Shown here: positions 33,084 through 46,257 of the stretch, in pieces
How positions within the stretch are numbered: the first letter of the stretch is position 1
Layout: every line of letters starts with the position of its first letter
Assembly: GCA_020726505.1 (NCBI GenBank)
Contig: JAHLEZ010000007.1
Span: 620,001-684,000 of the forward strand
Direction of reading: 5' to 3'
Origin: Leptodontidium sp. MPI-SDFR-AT-0119
Taxonomy: Eukaryota > Ascomycota > Leotiomycetes > Helotiales > Leptodontidiaceae
DNA: 64,000 nt
Made by a program: the position numbers and the translations under genes
The notes under the pieces: generated by a model
What the model was told of the DNA's origin: nothing
The model's input: the letters and a program-made list of their open reading frames with translations, nothing else
Database searches by the model: none

Positions 33084-34578
33084 ATGGCGACGTCAACAAT
33101 CCTCCCAGCACAGAGCACCGAAGCTCTCGCCATAACCTGCGCCGACCCAGCCTGTGCAGACCCCAAAGACGAAGCCCCCGCAGACTTCACATACAAGGAC
33201 GGGGCTCTGAAATGGGATTCCACTGAGATCCGCGACGAAGATGTGATTACCGTCCTCAATACACTAGGCGGCACGGCCGAATATACAATCTTCAGTCTGG
33301 AGCCAGAGAAGGCTGCAGCGCCGGAGGAGAAGAGTGAAGGGAAGGAAGATGGAGAGGGGCAGAAAAAGAGCCCTTTCAAACTACGGACTACGAATGCCAC
33401 GGTCCTGCCGCAGGGATTCCTCGATAAGTTCCAATTCCAGGGTCTGCCTGCGTATCTGCAAGATGCGAAGGATGTGCATGTCCTAATCTCGACTCTGTCT
33501 GGGACTGGTCTGGCAGTAGCTTTCTTCGACGAGATCCTGCATCCCCTACTTCGAGCTATCAGTTTCGAGGATGCGAAATATACTGTTATCAAGACGAAGA
33601 GTGCGGAGTCAGTGAAAGAGTTTACGCGGTTCAACTTGACTGATGGTGCGAATGAGGGCAAGGAACAAGTGGTTATAATATTGAGCGGAGATGGAGGGAT
33701 CGTGGATACGATCAATGAATTACTACAAGGAAAGGAGAGACCAAGGTATGTTTACTGCATGCTTGCAGTTGGACTCTGCCAACATTTCTAGCACATACGT
33801 CAAGCCAACATTCGTCCAACTTCCTCTCGGCACAGGCAACGCTCTCTTCCACTCCCTCCACAAACCATCACTCCTCCCCTCCATCTACATCCAAGGTCTC
33901 CGAACCCTCCTTCACGGGACACCCAAAGCCCTCCCTATATTCAAAGCTACATTCTCGCCCGGTGCCCGCCTCCTCACCAACGAAGGACAAACGGCAACTC
34001 CGATACCAGATAATGTAGTATACGGTGCAGTCGTAGCCAGCCACGGCCTACACTCAACTCTAGTCGCCGATTCCGATACGACGGAATACCGCAAACATGG
34101 TGACAAGCGATTCGGACTCGTTGCGAACGATCTCCTGTACCCGAAAGACGGAGCCCCTCACAAATACAAAACAGACGTCACTTTATTCCAAGATGGGAAG
34201 GAAATCCTACTGGACCGCAAGGAACACGGTTATGTCCTAGCGACACTCGTCAGCAACCTGGAGAAGGCATTTACTATCTCCCCGGAAAGTAAACCCTTCG
34301 AAGCCGCATTGCGAGTCGTGCATTTCGGGACGCTGAATGGTGATGAGGCTATGGATGTTATGAAGGCAGCGTATGATAATGGGAGCCATCTGAAGAATAG
34401 TCAAGTGGGCTATGAAAAGGTCGATGGGATTAGGGTTGTGTTTCGGGAGGAGGGTGATGATTGGAAATGGAGGAGGTGCTGTATTGACGGCTCGATTGTT
34501 GGTGTTGAAGAGGGTGGCTGGATGGAAGTGAGGGTTTTGAGTGAGGGAGAGGAGGCTATCAATGTTGTGGCTGATTGA
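33084..34578 (+). CDS. DAG/sphingoid-base kinase-like protein, two exons, 482 aa
   Basis: Exons 33084-33745 and 33792-34578 are joined by a 46-nt intron (GTATGT donor, TTCTAG acceptor). The catalytic fold of diacylglycerol and long-chain-base kinases is recognisable. It shows ISTLSGTGLA where NPxSGxG is usual, SGDGG at 201-205 where GGDGT is usual, then LPLGTGNALFHSL and the C-terminal lobe. These enzymes use ATP to phosphorylate a lipid hydroxyl. Both nucleotide-binding motifs are altered (N-P lost, first Gly to Ser, Thr to Gly), so activity or specificity may differ from LCB4-type kinases. An acidic linker (EEKSEGKEDGEGQKK, about 77-92) sits in the N-terminal region. No sign of membrane spans. 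Confidence 0.8.
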
Positions 34579-34806
34579 ATAGTGGTGGGCTCAAACTCTG
34601 CATCAAGATCTAGAATCTACTACTCTCTAATGTTCTCGGTAGAATACAGGACAATGAACTCTTAGACTCCAATCCCAACTGCAATACCAGGTTCTTTGCG
34701 TTTTGGAAATGCCGACAGGAAATGAACGAGCAGCTCCCAAACTCCCTTACAACCAATTACAAAGTAACTCCTTGAATGCCGCCACTGGAATTGAGGACAT
34801 TGAACA

Positions 34807-36323
34807 TCACTCTTTCTCATCATCCTCGTCCTCGGTATCTTCACTCTCTTCATCCTCGGGATCATCATCTTCACTCTCTTTATCTTCGTCATCCCCATCC
34901 TCACTCCCCTCGTCTTCCTCACCTTCATCCTCATCTTCAGAAGATGAATCAGGAGCACCACCATTCCGTCTCTCCTTATTATGTCTACACAACTCATCCC
35001 AAAGATCTCTCGTCTCTCGAATATCTTCTATCTTGGCGCCGTGAACAGGCCACTCCTCGAGTTTATGCTTGGATTCTGAGAAAAGCTTTGAAATTGTTGC
35101 GTTGACCTGTGATATCAGAGTTAGTCAAGTCGGTCATTAATTAGTACTATAAATCAGAACCACAGCGAAGAGCTAGGCAGAAAATTGAGATGACGAAAAG
35201 ATAACTTTGGCTGTAAAGAGGAAATTAGGTCAGGCAAATAAATAACTCACACAAGTATTGCCCCCACCTCCCCCACCCTCTCCCCAAACTCCAACTCCCC
35301 CTCCCCCACCACTACCACCAGCAAGCCTAACATCACAATCAACCAAATTCAAATAAACCGAATCAACCAGCTTGATCAACGCCTCTGCAATCTCCTCCTG
35401 CAGATCCCTCTTCAACCTCTTGAGTTTCGGATCTGTTTCCTCATGGTCCTGCCAGATCCAGACCGTGTTGATGATGTGCCCGATGGCTTTTGTCGTCCAC
35501 CAGATGGTTATCCAGGGCTCGGCGGTGAGGAGGGCTTTCCAGTAGGGGTAGCGGTGGTGGGTGTAGGATGTGAAGGGGATGGGTGGAGGAGGAGCGGACT
35601 TTGGGATAGTGGTTGGGAGGAAGAGAGAGTTTGGATCATCTTCTTCTGATAGCTCTGGGGTTTCGGCCGGGAAGAAATTGCCTTTGAAGAGGAAGTAACT
35701 GAGATATTTAAAGTCAGTAATCCTAAGAATACTCCTAGACTCTCTAGTCTCTCTTATTCTTCTTTCACTATGTATACATTTCTCAAATTGCTTGATTGCA
35801 AAAAGGAAAGCAAAACACTCACATCGCAACAACCATCACCCCCTGCGGCACAACCCTCACCCTAACCTGCCCATTCGCCTTCCCCATCTCACTCCTCACA
35901 AACGCCCTCTCCGTCAACGTCAACCTCAAAAACCCCCTCGGCTGCAGCTCCTGGAACCCGGAAATGCTAGGCCCCTTGTAGAAGAACGACGGGTAGCAGA
36001 ATTTGCGGAGCCAGTGCCATTGTTGGCCTGTGAGAGGGAGTTTCATGGGTGCTTTGTGGACGCTTGAGAGAAGTGCTGAATATGGGATGTAGGAGGTATG
36101 GGATGTGGAGAGGTGCGAGGGGATCCGGCGGTCTTTTGGGGGGAGGGATGGGCTGGGGAATTGGAGGGCGGGGTGTGTGGAGAGGTGCGTGAGGAGTTTG
36201 GTTTTGAGGATGAGGCGGTCTTCGAGCGTTACTAAGAATAGGATTGTTAGTTGTGAATTGAGGGGTGGGTGTGGAGAGAAAGAGCTTACTGCATAGAGGG
36301 GTGGTTTTGTTCTTGGGTGGCAT
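34807..36323 (-). CDS. Hypothetical protein with long acidic C-terminus, four exons, 396 aa
   Basis: Exons 36323-36290, 36231-35823, 35698-35251 and 35106-34807 join in phase; introns are 58, 124, 148-type long and 144 nt (the last two longer than elsewhere in the window). The start MPPKNKTTPLC is basic. The central region (ALLSSVHKAPMKLPLTGQQW; AYLT-free, Trp-rich HHRYPYWKALLTAEPWITIW) is globular. The third exon ends in a Gly run before NTC, and the C-terminus is almost entirely Asp/Glu/Ser (last ~50 residues). Such tails occur in nuclear or chromatin-associated proteins, but no domain is recognised. The strongly Ser-rich frame on the opposite strand is its shadow. Confidence 0.6.
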
Positions 36324-37491
36324 CTTGTGTTGTTTTGTGGTTGACTGCCCGTAGATAGGTTTGTTGACAGTTTGAACCCAGAAGATAAGAACGTGCAAGC
36401 GCAGCAGTAGCGCAGGAACAAAAAAAAAACACTAATATCAGCAGAGCCAGTATCAGTAGAAGCCAGAGCCAGCTATTTGAATGGAACAGCAGACGATGCT
36501 GACACGAGATGTGGAAGCCGAGTCTTGTGTGGTGCGTGACGAGATGAGAAAGAGAAAGAGAATAATTGACAGTCTCGTTTTCTCGTTTTCTCGAATCTCG
36601 ATTTTGAAACTAGACAACAATCTAGCTGTTACTAGCCGCTTTATCTCTTTTACTCTTTGTTGGATTGCTAATTTTGCGAGTTTATCTGGATGCAAGCTGG
36701 GGGCGTGTTGAATTAGTGGGTAGATTCACTTGAGTTGATGTCAATGTGATAGTATAGAAGCTACAATTGAAGATTCCCATTGTATTCCTCCGGCTTTAGA
36801 TTTGATTCATTTTCTTGGGTTTGTGTATCTCCAATTACATGTCACTTTGGATCCTTCAACCTCGCTGGATGCCCGACCTAAATCCTTCCTCGAAAGGCTT
36901 CTACAATTGTAACCCAAATAATGGCTTCTATTCTCCTCGGCTACCCGCATCTCTGCACTTTGAAGTCGAATTCCCCAAGTTCCTTCCACATTGTCTTTTT
37001 TTAGCATTCACTTGTTAGCTTGACTTTTCCTTTGGAGGGCTGACTTCTCGCTTATTTGTTGACTTATTTCACAAAGACTAGCTAACTCGTCAATACAAAG
37101 GAGGTCTTCTCGGCTTCATCATTTTTCGCAGCAACAACTTTGTTCTGAAACTTTGGGGTCGAGAATTGACGTTACCTTGATCTCGGTCATTGCGTTGCCA
37201 GTACCCGGGAGCTTTTTCAACCCTCGTCGCTAATTCAAGCAAGAATCGTTCGTGCTGGGATTTACTTGAGACTTCAGCTTTAGGTCACCTTCTTGTCACC
37301 ATCAAGACTTTTTGAGTCATTCTTTGAGGCTTTTGGTTGTTTCACACCTCAAACAATCGCCTTGGGTTCTCCTAGGCTTTGGTAAACACAACGTTCGTGC
37401 GAATCTAGTACACATCTCTAACCCCCTCCCCCACCCCCTCAGATTTCCCTATCATGGTGTTGGAATCTTTCTAACAATGTATTGCAGCGCC
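36324..37491. other. Intergenic, no gene seen
   Basis: The stretch contains only short frames without family features. Confidence 0.35.
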
Positions 37492-38336
37492 ATGGCCGAT
37501 CTCATACCACCTGTTCATCTTCTAGCCAACAATAGCAGAGGTGACCGCATAGTTCTCGTCCACAAGCTAGCAGCATAGCACGAAACCGTCCCCAAAGATC
37601 GGCACATCTCTTTCTACATCAACCCGATCTTCTTGGACCTACCAGCCGCCGAAAGTTTCCCAAACAAATGGTCTGACCAAGGCGCCAAACGAGCTACAGG
37701 AGTTTCGGCAGCGGAATTAAAACAATAGCAGATTGGGACCTCGCTCCACGACAGATGAAGAAAGTGATTGAGCCTCAACTGTTCCTCTATGCTGAGATGA
37801 CCACGGATATCAACAGCATCTCCCATTTCTTCCCTCAATTTTGCAATCAGTCGGCGCACGGTGAGCGAGCTAAAGTCTTCCTTGAGAAAGCTCGCACGAG
37901 ACCTCGAGATATTTTGTCGCAGATGATCACCAAAGTCAGCACAGCCATACTTATGTACGTTTTCCTACCCATTTCAAACCCTCATGAACTGACCAGTCGC
38001 GGGTATATTATGCAAGACAAGCGTTTCTGCTCCCAAGAACACGGTCCCCTTCCAGAATTCAACACGCCCGAACAGCTCAAAGCCTGGTTCTCCCAAATCC
38101 TCACCGAGAAGCCACTGCTATGCATGATATTTGTTTTCAGTCTCTACAGATCCTCGATCGACGTTCCATTCATGTATTTGGACTGGAGATATGGCGTCCG
38201 GCTGGATGCGATGAAAGATAACCTCCGACTCATCGTACATCTCCGTCTCTGTGCTTTGCTGGAGCTGATCTTCCGTGCGCAGTTCAACCTTTCTCCGATG
38301 GCGAGGGGTGTTGATACTGATACGCATCGCAGATAG
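37492..38336 (+). pseudogene. Decayed gene of unknown function
   Basis: From the ATG at 37492 the frame reads MADLIPPVHLLANNSRGDRI but meets TAG codons after 28 and after about 77 codons, with coherent coding-like sequence (HISFYINPIFLDLPAAESFP) between them. A different frame then stays open from 37755 to 38336 (193 codons; FNTPEQLKAWFSQILTEKP, FMYLDWRYGVRLDAM). The pattern suggests a gene broken by stops and at least one frame change. I do not recognise the family. It could alternatively be a real multi-exon gene whose splice sites I failed to see. Confidence 0.4.
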
Positions 38337-39883
38337 GTAAGCTCTCTTGATGAACTTTCTTCTGTTCTTTATTCCATCATCTGAATGTTGACTGATGAGT
38401 TCTGGCAGATTACCAAGAACGTAGAGACAGAATTCCGTTCAGGAGAGATTCGGGACTTGCAACCTGACCTCAATGATATTCCTATCCTCCAGACATAGCC
38501 GAAGACTACACGTAAGGCTCCTTGGTGGAAGCTGCTGGGTGGTGAAGGCGCGGTTGATGAGATGGATAGCGAGGGTGATGATTAATATGCACAAGACGGC
38601 CGGAAGCGTGGCAGAGACGTTGAGGCAGCATCCAACTCGGGCGACCGCATGCGCGACGTCGCAAGGATTAAGACTCTGGGCATGGCACTCTATGTTTGTG
38701 TGGAATCTTTCTAAATTGGTACGGTTCTTCGGACATGGGCAGCGGAGGGGCACATCAGACTATTAATGAAGTCTCGAAACTCACTACAGTTGGTCAGCCA
38801 ATCAACAAAGACAACATTTGCATTTCATATTCATCAAAAACGCAGACAGGCATCGGCTTCTCAAGTAGCTGATCACAAATCAAAATAAATAAAGTAAATC
38901 ATACTCCATGGCCCACTTCGTTATGGAATTCAAGTGATGCCACGTTATGATCCAGCCTGCGAGCAAGTCAGATAGGGGTAAATCACGCATTCTAGGCTCT
39001 GCTTGATGTATTGAAAGTAAATAGATACTTCAAGAATGATTATCTTGTTGATATCCTTTGCTGACTCGGAATTTTTCGATTTGCCTTGGAATGAATCATC
39101 AGGTAATTTTGGAGATTCTCAAATTGACGGAAAAAAGGAAAGTCGTCAAATATTGCCTCTAACCCAAGGTCATGAATGTCCTCCATCAAGACCGTGACTC
39201 AATTAATTACATCTCGCTCTTAATCCAGAACAACAGATTGCCAAATCTTACCCCCAATCATTTAGTTATTCATTCTCCATACTCCAAACAACTACCTAAA
39301 ACACCATCAATTACCAAGCTCCGACCGCCCAAAATCGCAGCCGAGCGTCCCAATTCCTAAACCCACACCTCCACTGCAAACACCAGCCATGTCACACTCT
39401 AAACCAGAAATCCTATCAAGCGCTACATTCACGAACTGAGCTGTTACGTCACTCTACTCAGACGATCACATCGTAAGATACGATCACTAACAGCGATGTA
39501 AATACAAACTGAAGACGAGATAGATAAAGTAATTTGTGATATATGCATACAGAGAATCATATACATACATATCGATCCATCTCTCTCCTTCTTTCTTTCT
39601 CCCCATTTTTTCTTTAGCATAAGCGGCTTCACCTTACCTATATCCCTCTCTTCCCAGTCCTTCGCTTACCTATCCCGATATGCACGCCCCAAGAAAACAT
39701 ATATAGTCCATGCCAAAACTATCTACTAACATATCACATCCCCACGCATGCCCCGTCTCCAAACCAACTACGAAAGAAGAAGAATATCTCGTTCGAGAAG
39801 TTAAATAAAGCGCTCAAATCAACTCTTCGTCCCATATACAAAAAATGAACAGTGTGTGTATGTACCCAAACGAGTCAAGGTCC
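38337..39883. other. Intergenic, no gene seen
   Basis: Coding-like traces continue to about 38500, then AT-rich sequence. It includes the 3' flank of the chitinase gene. Confidence 0.35.
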
Positions 39884-42800
39884 TTACAACATCATGAAAG
39901 CAACCACACCAGCAACACCAGCGACCATGGCCCCAACGGCACTTCTAGAGCTGCTCGCTGCACCAGTAGCGTAGACGGGCACAGGAGTCTTGGTGGTCGT
40001 CACGCCCTCGGCGGAGGAAGTGACTTGGGCAACAGCACTCGGTGCCGCGGTGCCAAGAGGGTATCCCTCGCTGGCTGGTCCCGTGGGGTAGGGTGCCAGA
40101 GTGGTGGGAGGAAGAGGCATGATTGTGGCGGTCGACTTGACGATCTTGATGGTCTTGTATTGGGTCGTTGTGCTGCTCAGTGTGGTGGTTGAGGAGTCGT
40201 AGCCGTAGAAGTGTGGGACGCCTGCTGGGGAGGAGCTGGATGGGATGGCGACGCCAGTGTAAACGGGAGTCTCGATTGGAGTCTCGACGGGGGCGTATGT
40301 GCTTGGGATCGCGGTAGCGACTGGGATTGACTTCTCGGTTACAGGGCAGACGGTTGTGTAAAGCTTGATGATTTCCGTGGTGACGTGGCCGAGTTTTGAG
40401 GGGCAGTCTGTTACACTTGGGGCGCAGGAGGTAATCGTGTAAATGGAGGTCGTGTACACAGTTGAAGTGGTGTATTTGGTGACTGGTCCTGTTGGCTTGT
40501 AGGTCGTTGGTAATAGAGTAGTGGTTGGATTTCCAATTGGAGTCTTAGTCGATTTGACCTCGGTCTCGGTGACTGGGCACACGGTCGTGTAGAGTGGGAT
40601 TGTCTTTGTGGTGACACTTCCTACTGGGCAGTTTGTGACTGATGGGGCGCAAGACGTGATGGTCTCTACGCGGGTGGTGCAAACTGTCGATGTTGTGTAC
40701 TTCGTGGTGCTGGCTGAGGTTGGCTTGGAAGAGTAGGTCACTTCACCTCCGGAACTCTTGGACGAGGATGGAGTGTACGTTGGGGTTGAAGTGGTATCAG
40801 TGCAGGTTGTTGAGGTAACTCCTCCTGTGGGGTAGGTAGACTTCGTAGTTCCAACACTAGTGCTCGAGTTGGTGTAGTGATGTCCAGTTGGGAAGCTCGA
40901 GGAAGACGACACATAGGTGCTCGATGTCACAGGTCCTGACTTGGTGCTTGAAGATGTTTCAGAAGAGGAGCTCGATGTGGTGGTCTCAGTCTCTGAGCTG
41001 GAACTTGGGGTTGGGGTGACATATTCTGAGCTGGAAGATGTCTCGCTAGTGCTGCTGGAGCTTGGTGTTGGTGTGATATACTCAGAGCTTGTTGATGAAG
41101 AGGACTCGGTCGAACCGTAGCTGAATGTGTTGCTGTATGAGGGTGTAATATACACGGAGCTGCTTGAAGAAGTCACTGTGGCACTGTAACTGAAAGTCTC
41201 GCTGATTGATGGAGTGACATATTCGGAACTGCTCGAGGAGCTCACAGTGGCGCTGTAGCTGAAAGTCTCGCTGTATGAGGGTGTGATATACTCAGAACTG
41301 CTGGATGAGGTAACCGTGGCGCTATAACTGAAAGTTTGGCTAATAGTTGGCGTGTTGTAGGACTCGGAGCTGCTCGAGGACTCAACCGTAGAAGTAGCCG
41401 AGCTGGAAGTTGAGGATTCCGAAACGGAGACCGAGCTTGAAGTAGCCGACGATGTCGTCGAACTGGAGCTTGGCAGAGCTCCACATTCGTAAACGTTCAA
41501 ACGGTTGGAGCCTCCGCAGGTCTGGGAAGCGTCACCTGTACAAGGAAGATTGCACTCGGCCTCGGGGGCGGAAACACTGCCGGCGTTCAACGCGTTTCCA
41601 CAGTAACACTCGCCGGTATACTCAAGACCGTAGAGAGTGTATCCTGAGCAGAAGTCGGCGCACTTCTCAATGGTCATACCTTCGAAATCGGCAAGAACAT
41701 CATTGGATAGAGCGCGGATGCCGTCGGCCTCAGTGAAACATCCCTTGTAGACACATCCTGTGGCTGTTGGGACGGCACTGGAGGTGGTTGAAGAGGAAGT
41801 CGTTGTAAACTCGCCAGCGGCCGTCTTGGAGGTCATAATGCTGCTGGAAGATGAGGTCGCTGCGTTTGAGGTTGAGGATGAAGACGAGATCTTGGTAGAT
41901 GAAGAACTTGGCTTTACGGACGAGCTGGAAGGCTTGATTGTTGAGCTAGATGGCTTGACTGATGAAGAGCTAGAGATCTTGGTGGAGGAGCTTGTTGGCC
42001 TCACAGTTGAAGAGGAAACCTTCGATGAGGACGTGCTAGTGATCTTAGACGATGTAGAGCTCGTAGTTGAGGAAACTGGCTTTGATGTGGAAGAGGTCTT
42101 GAATGTCGAGGAACTCTTCGAACTTGTCGTGGAGATCTTCGTAGACGAAGATGTCTTTGACGTGCTAGTGGAAGTCTTGCTAGATGAAACTGTGCTGCTG
42201 CAAACCGTCGCTGGAGCGGTGGTGGTTGGCGCATAGGTGCTCAAGAGCTGCTTGATGATCTGGTAATAGTTCTTTCCGGGGAAACTGGATGGGAAGTTGT
42301 TCTCAGCATATGTAGCCTCCCAAAGCATGACACCTCCGAATTGAGGGGCTCCGTGCCAGGCATCGATGAGGGATTTGGACTCAAGAGCCGTGAGGTAATC
42401 GCCAGCCGTACCAGCAGCGCTGGAGCCGAGAAGACCAAGGTAGAGCTTTGCGCCCTTGCTTGCGCCTTGGTTGACGACTGTTACCCATTTGTTGTAGTTG
42501 AATCCACCCTTGTTTCCGTCAGTGGTGTAGTTACGTGCAGTACATCCGTTGGCGCCGTTGTTGTAAAACTGAATGAACAAAAGATCGAACTGTGCGCCGG
42601 CAATTGTGAGGCCCATGTTGCCATCAGGGAGTGGACATTGGGGGGCACCAGAAATCAAGTAAGTCTTAGAACATGAATTAACGAGCTTGTACGCAGCGAA
42701 GTGTTCACGGAGTCGCTTGATGCAGGCAATGTAGCCGGCTTGGTTGTCTTTTGATACATTAGCGAGATGGACTTTTTTCAAAATGATTTACATGCCTGGG

Positions 42801-43438
42801 GATGTCTGCTCAATATCAAAATCGAAACCATCAATATCAATGGTCTTGGACAGATCGGTGTTGCTGGCTCCACGGTCCAAAGGACGGACACCTCCCTTTG
42901 CAACCCATGAGGCGTTATATGGTCCATAAGCGCCCCACAGGAAATCAGCAAGGTATTCTCCATCAGCCGGCCCATTGAGTTGGTAGTTTCCTCCATCACC
43001 ACCAAGAGACAACAAAATCTTCTTCTTGGTTTTCGTTTGGCAGTAGTAGATATCTTCTTGGAGTTGAGGGCATTGCCTGTAGAGGAAATTGTTCTTAGGG
43101 TTGTTAACACCATTGTAACCCGGGCCTGTGTAATTCCCATCCCAACATTGGTTTCCAAAGTTCTCCGCGACCAGTCCGTTCGCAAGGTTGGGGAAGATGT
43201 TGATGAATCCAATCGGAATGATATCGACACTGGAAGAATTACAGAAATGAGCCAAACTTTGTTGGCTGGGTCCTTGTCCCTGGTTCACCATCAGCACAAT
43301 ACTAACCTTCCCGCTGAAAATTTCTCTTACATAGTACATAGCCAAGTTAGCTTGAGACGCTGGGTTGTAATCGGCCGTGACTGAGGACATTAGAGAGAGA
43401 GAAGCCGCGGCGGCGGCGATGAGTCTGGTGGAAAACAT
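39884..43438 (-). CDS. GH18 chitinase with WSC domain, Ser/Thr-rich repeats and GPI signal, 1168 aa
   Basis: Exons 43438-42796 and 42747-39884. A signal peptide (MFSTRLIAAAAASLSLMSSV) precedes a class III fungal GH18 domain with SLGG (144-147) and the catalytic DGFDFDIE (DxxDxDxE, D203-E210, Glu210 as acid). A Ser/Thr/Lys-rich linker follows, then a WSC domain from about residue 545 (GCVYKGCFTEADG ... GECYCGN ... CGGSNRLNVYEC). Next comes a long Ser/Thr region with about five FSYSATV repeats and two Cys-containing repeats (TITSCAPSVT...LYTTVCPVTE). The C-terminal hydrophobic tail SAVGAMVAGVAGVVAFMML fits a GPI anchor. It is probably a wall-bound enzyme remodelling chitin. The only phase-preserving intron (42748-42795, branch CTAAT) begins GCATGT, so it seems to be a GC-AG intron. 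Confidence 0.9.
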
Positions 43439-46230
43439 TATGCTAGAAATAACGACGACAAATAACCTGAAAAGATTGTGGTATGGCCTAAGCCTGTAAA
43501 GATTGTGATGACTGAATCGTCAATGAGAGGACGCAAACAAAAGTCTGCACGGCACAACGGTCACCGCAGGGAGGTAGGAGGAGGAGGGGAGGAGTGAAGG
43601 TGGTGATGTCGGTGGAGAGAGAGAAAGAAGGGAAAGAGAAGGCGGAGAAGCAGGAAGGAAAAGCCATCACTAAATGGATCTGGCCTAGCAGCCGTTCAAA
43701 TTAGGTATCTTGGATGGCCCCAATCCTCCGGGAGGTTCTAGTTCCTGGCTAGAGCAGGAGTGACGCCCAAAACATCGGACGAAGTGGCTTGGAATCCTTG
43801 GAATAGTGTGATGCGCCGGGGATGTTGTTGTGGAGCGGCCTGCGATAGGGCTCGGTAAACAGTTGCAGGAGTCATTGATGCGCCCAAGGGCGGCACAGTC
43901 GAGTAAAACCGTGATTAACACCCCGCTGCGACGCACGCCCCTCGAGGTCCAGTTTTGCTCCTCAAAGCAGACCATACAGAGGCTTGTACTCAGGGGAGTC
44001 CATGGTGTTTTGTAGCGAATCATGCTATGGGATTCTCTTTATCTTACCCGGAGACCCATCATTTCGGAGTCCAAGTGCCTATTAGGACTTGGCAAGATTA
44101 AGTGTTCCTCTTCAGGCGACTTTTCCGGTACAACAAGATGGAAAATTACCAGCCTTCCTTTCGCTTCTGGTCAAAGATCCTTGTTGTCAGATCGGTGAGT
44201 CTTCTCTCCATGTATGTGCCCCATCAAAGATCCAACAAAGATGGAGCGGCTGCACTCGAGATGAAGAGTCCACTCTTCTGTACTCGGTGTCAAGAGATCC
44301 AACTTCTGAGTCTCCTTTCAACAGCACAAGAAAAGTCCAACAATCCCGCACCCCTTTCTGACATCCAACTTGTTGTCGAAATACCTCATTATTACTTTGT
44401 ACTTCATACAATCACATTCTTGAGACGCCGCAATGCTGACACTCTCTCGTATTTTCTCTCGTCGCTTCTGTATCGAGTCAGGCTATTATGGCAACGCGTG
44501 TTGATCGGAAGCACCCATCCCATCACGAAATTAACCAAAAAGCTTGTCATCGAGAAAAAGGGGCAAGCGCCTAGACCTTGTCTGTGTCTGTGCCGTACCT
44601 GACTAGACCACAACCAGAAAGTGGTTACAGCCAACCAATGAAACCATCTCCAGAACGATGCTATCACTGCCTATCAGAAGCCAAGGGAAAGGCCACCTCC
44701 GAAAGTGCATCCACCAGTCCACCAAAGCCCCCCCACCATGGAAATCATCCCTTGGGGGCGGCATCAAGGTTGTGGTGCGAACTTTGATTCAGATCTGGCA
44801 CCGTGCGCTTTTACTTTTTGAACTTTTAAACTACGGTATGGAGACTTGACTTTTTCGATGATGGAAGTTTATCGAGAGATCAGCACGATCAGCGAAAGCT
44901 TCAATCAGCCTCACCCGAAACTCTTTTCCTTCGTTGGCTCTTATTTTAACTTTCTTTGACTTTGAGATTAGCAAGGTGGGGGATTTTCATGCCACTTCGC
45001 CCGACTTTCCGGTGTTCTCATGCCGAGAGCCGGATCGTCTTGATGACTTAGACGAACCTCAAGCCAGGAGAGCGAACCAGGAGAGAGAACTATATCTCTA
45101 GATCATGTATAGGAAGAGGCCACGAACGAAGGCCACGTACGATGGGCCACGGAAAGAATATCCGTTATTTTAGCCAATGGCAATTGGGACGAACTGGCCA
45201 ACCACTGACTCGAAAAGCTCTTCTGTTAAAGACCCAAAGAAGGGAAATAGCCAACATGTTGGGCACATGTAATGGAAAGAAGAGAGCAATTGTGACAAGT
45301 CGAAGTCCTTTTCTAGCTCGCCGTGAAGAGGAGACACTCATTTGTCCAGGGCTTGATTCAAGGCGGACCGATTGATTGACGACTTGGGAAACCTCTCTGG
45401 AAACTACAAGATATTTCGACATAATCCTCTAAAACGGGCCAGCTAAAATCCACACCCATGAAGTGCAACTCCCAGTATCAATTTTGCGAACCCACGGACA
45501 TGCATCCCCATCATTTTAGCCCATGAAATTTAGGACGAACTGGCTACGGACTCGAGAAACATCCTCGAAGGTGGTTTTCAAGAACAAGAAAGCAAAAATG
45601 TGCATCGCGCAACCCTCTTCTCACTATCAATCTAGCAGGCCCAAATATGCTCCATCAATACATCCATCATTCACGCATCAATCAACCAATCAAGAAAAAT
45701 GCCCATCCATAACCCTCCCCATACCCCACCCCATCACCGCACCCCATTCCGCAAGCATCGCCATACAACCAAGGAGAGCAAGCACCAAATTCGGATTAAA
45801 CGCGCACTTAAAAACTCTCTCCTCCCCCTTCACAACCCCCTTCTTCTTTCCCAAACTCCACTTTCCTATCTAATCCCAATTCCTACTTGAAGTTAACTTG
45901 CGGGTGTAATTCTTGGATCCGTTTCTGGGATCTCCTCGATTTCCTCACTTTTTCTCTGCTCTGGAGATCCCGTCCATAACGGCTAAGTCCTCGTCCCATC
46001 CGAACCCACACATCGTCTTCTTCTCACGAGTGTTGTAAATCATCATCCTGATTTCATTCCCACGAGTAACTCCTACTACGATCGAGCGCCATGGGATTGC
46101 ATGTACGATGCGCGCAAACAGTATATTCCATATGGTGTGGAATGGGTGATATGTCAGTTGTAGTAACGAGACCGGTGAGGGTCCTGGTCGAGATGCATGC
46201 CTTATACATAGGATAGGTTAACTAAACCTA

Positions 46231-46257
46231 AAAACCCAGATCAGAGATCTGGGTTTT
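46231..46257. repeat. Perfect 12-bp inverted repeat with 3-nt spacer
   Basis: Arm 46231-46242 (AAAACCCAGATC) is the exact reverse complement of 46246-46257, with spacer AGA between. It could fold as a hairpin; no adjoining gene end was found. Confidence 0.6.

Noticed and set aside
34703..35044. Ser-rich open frame on the plus strand
   Set aside because: Exact antisense shadow of the Asp/Glu-rich tail of the 396-aa minus-strand protein.
41760..42236. Acidic open frame (158 codons) on the plus strand
   Set aside because: Antisense of the Ser/Thr/Lys-rich linker of the chitinase; composition is imposed by that repeat.
44102..44602. 166-codon plus-strand frame
   Set aside because: No domain, signal, intron context or composition bias; overlapping frames on both strands look similar.
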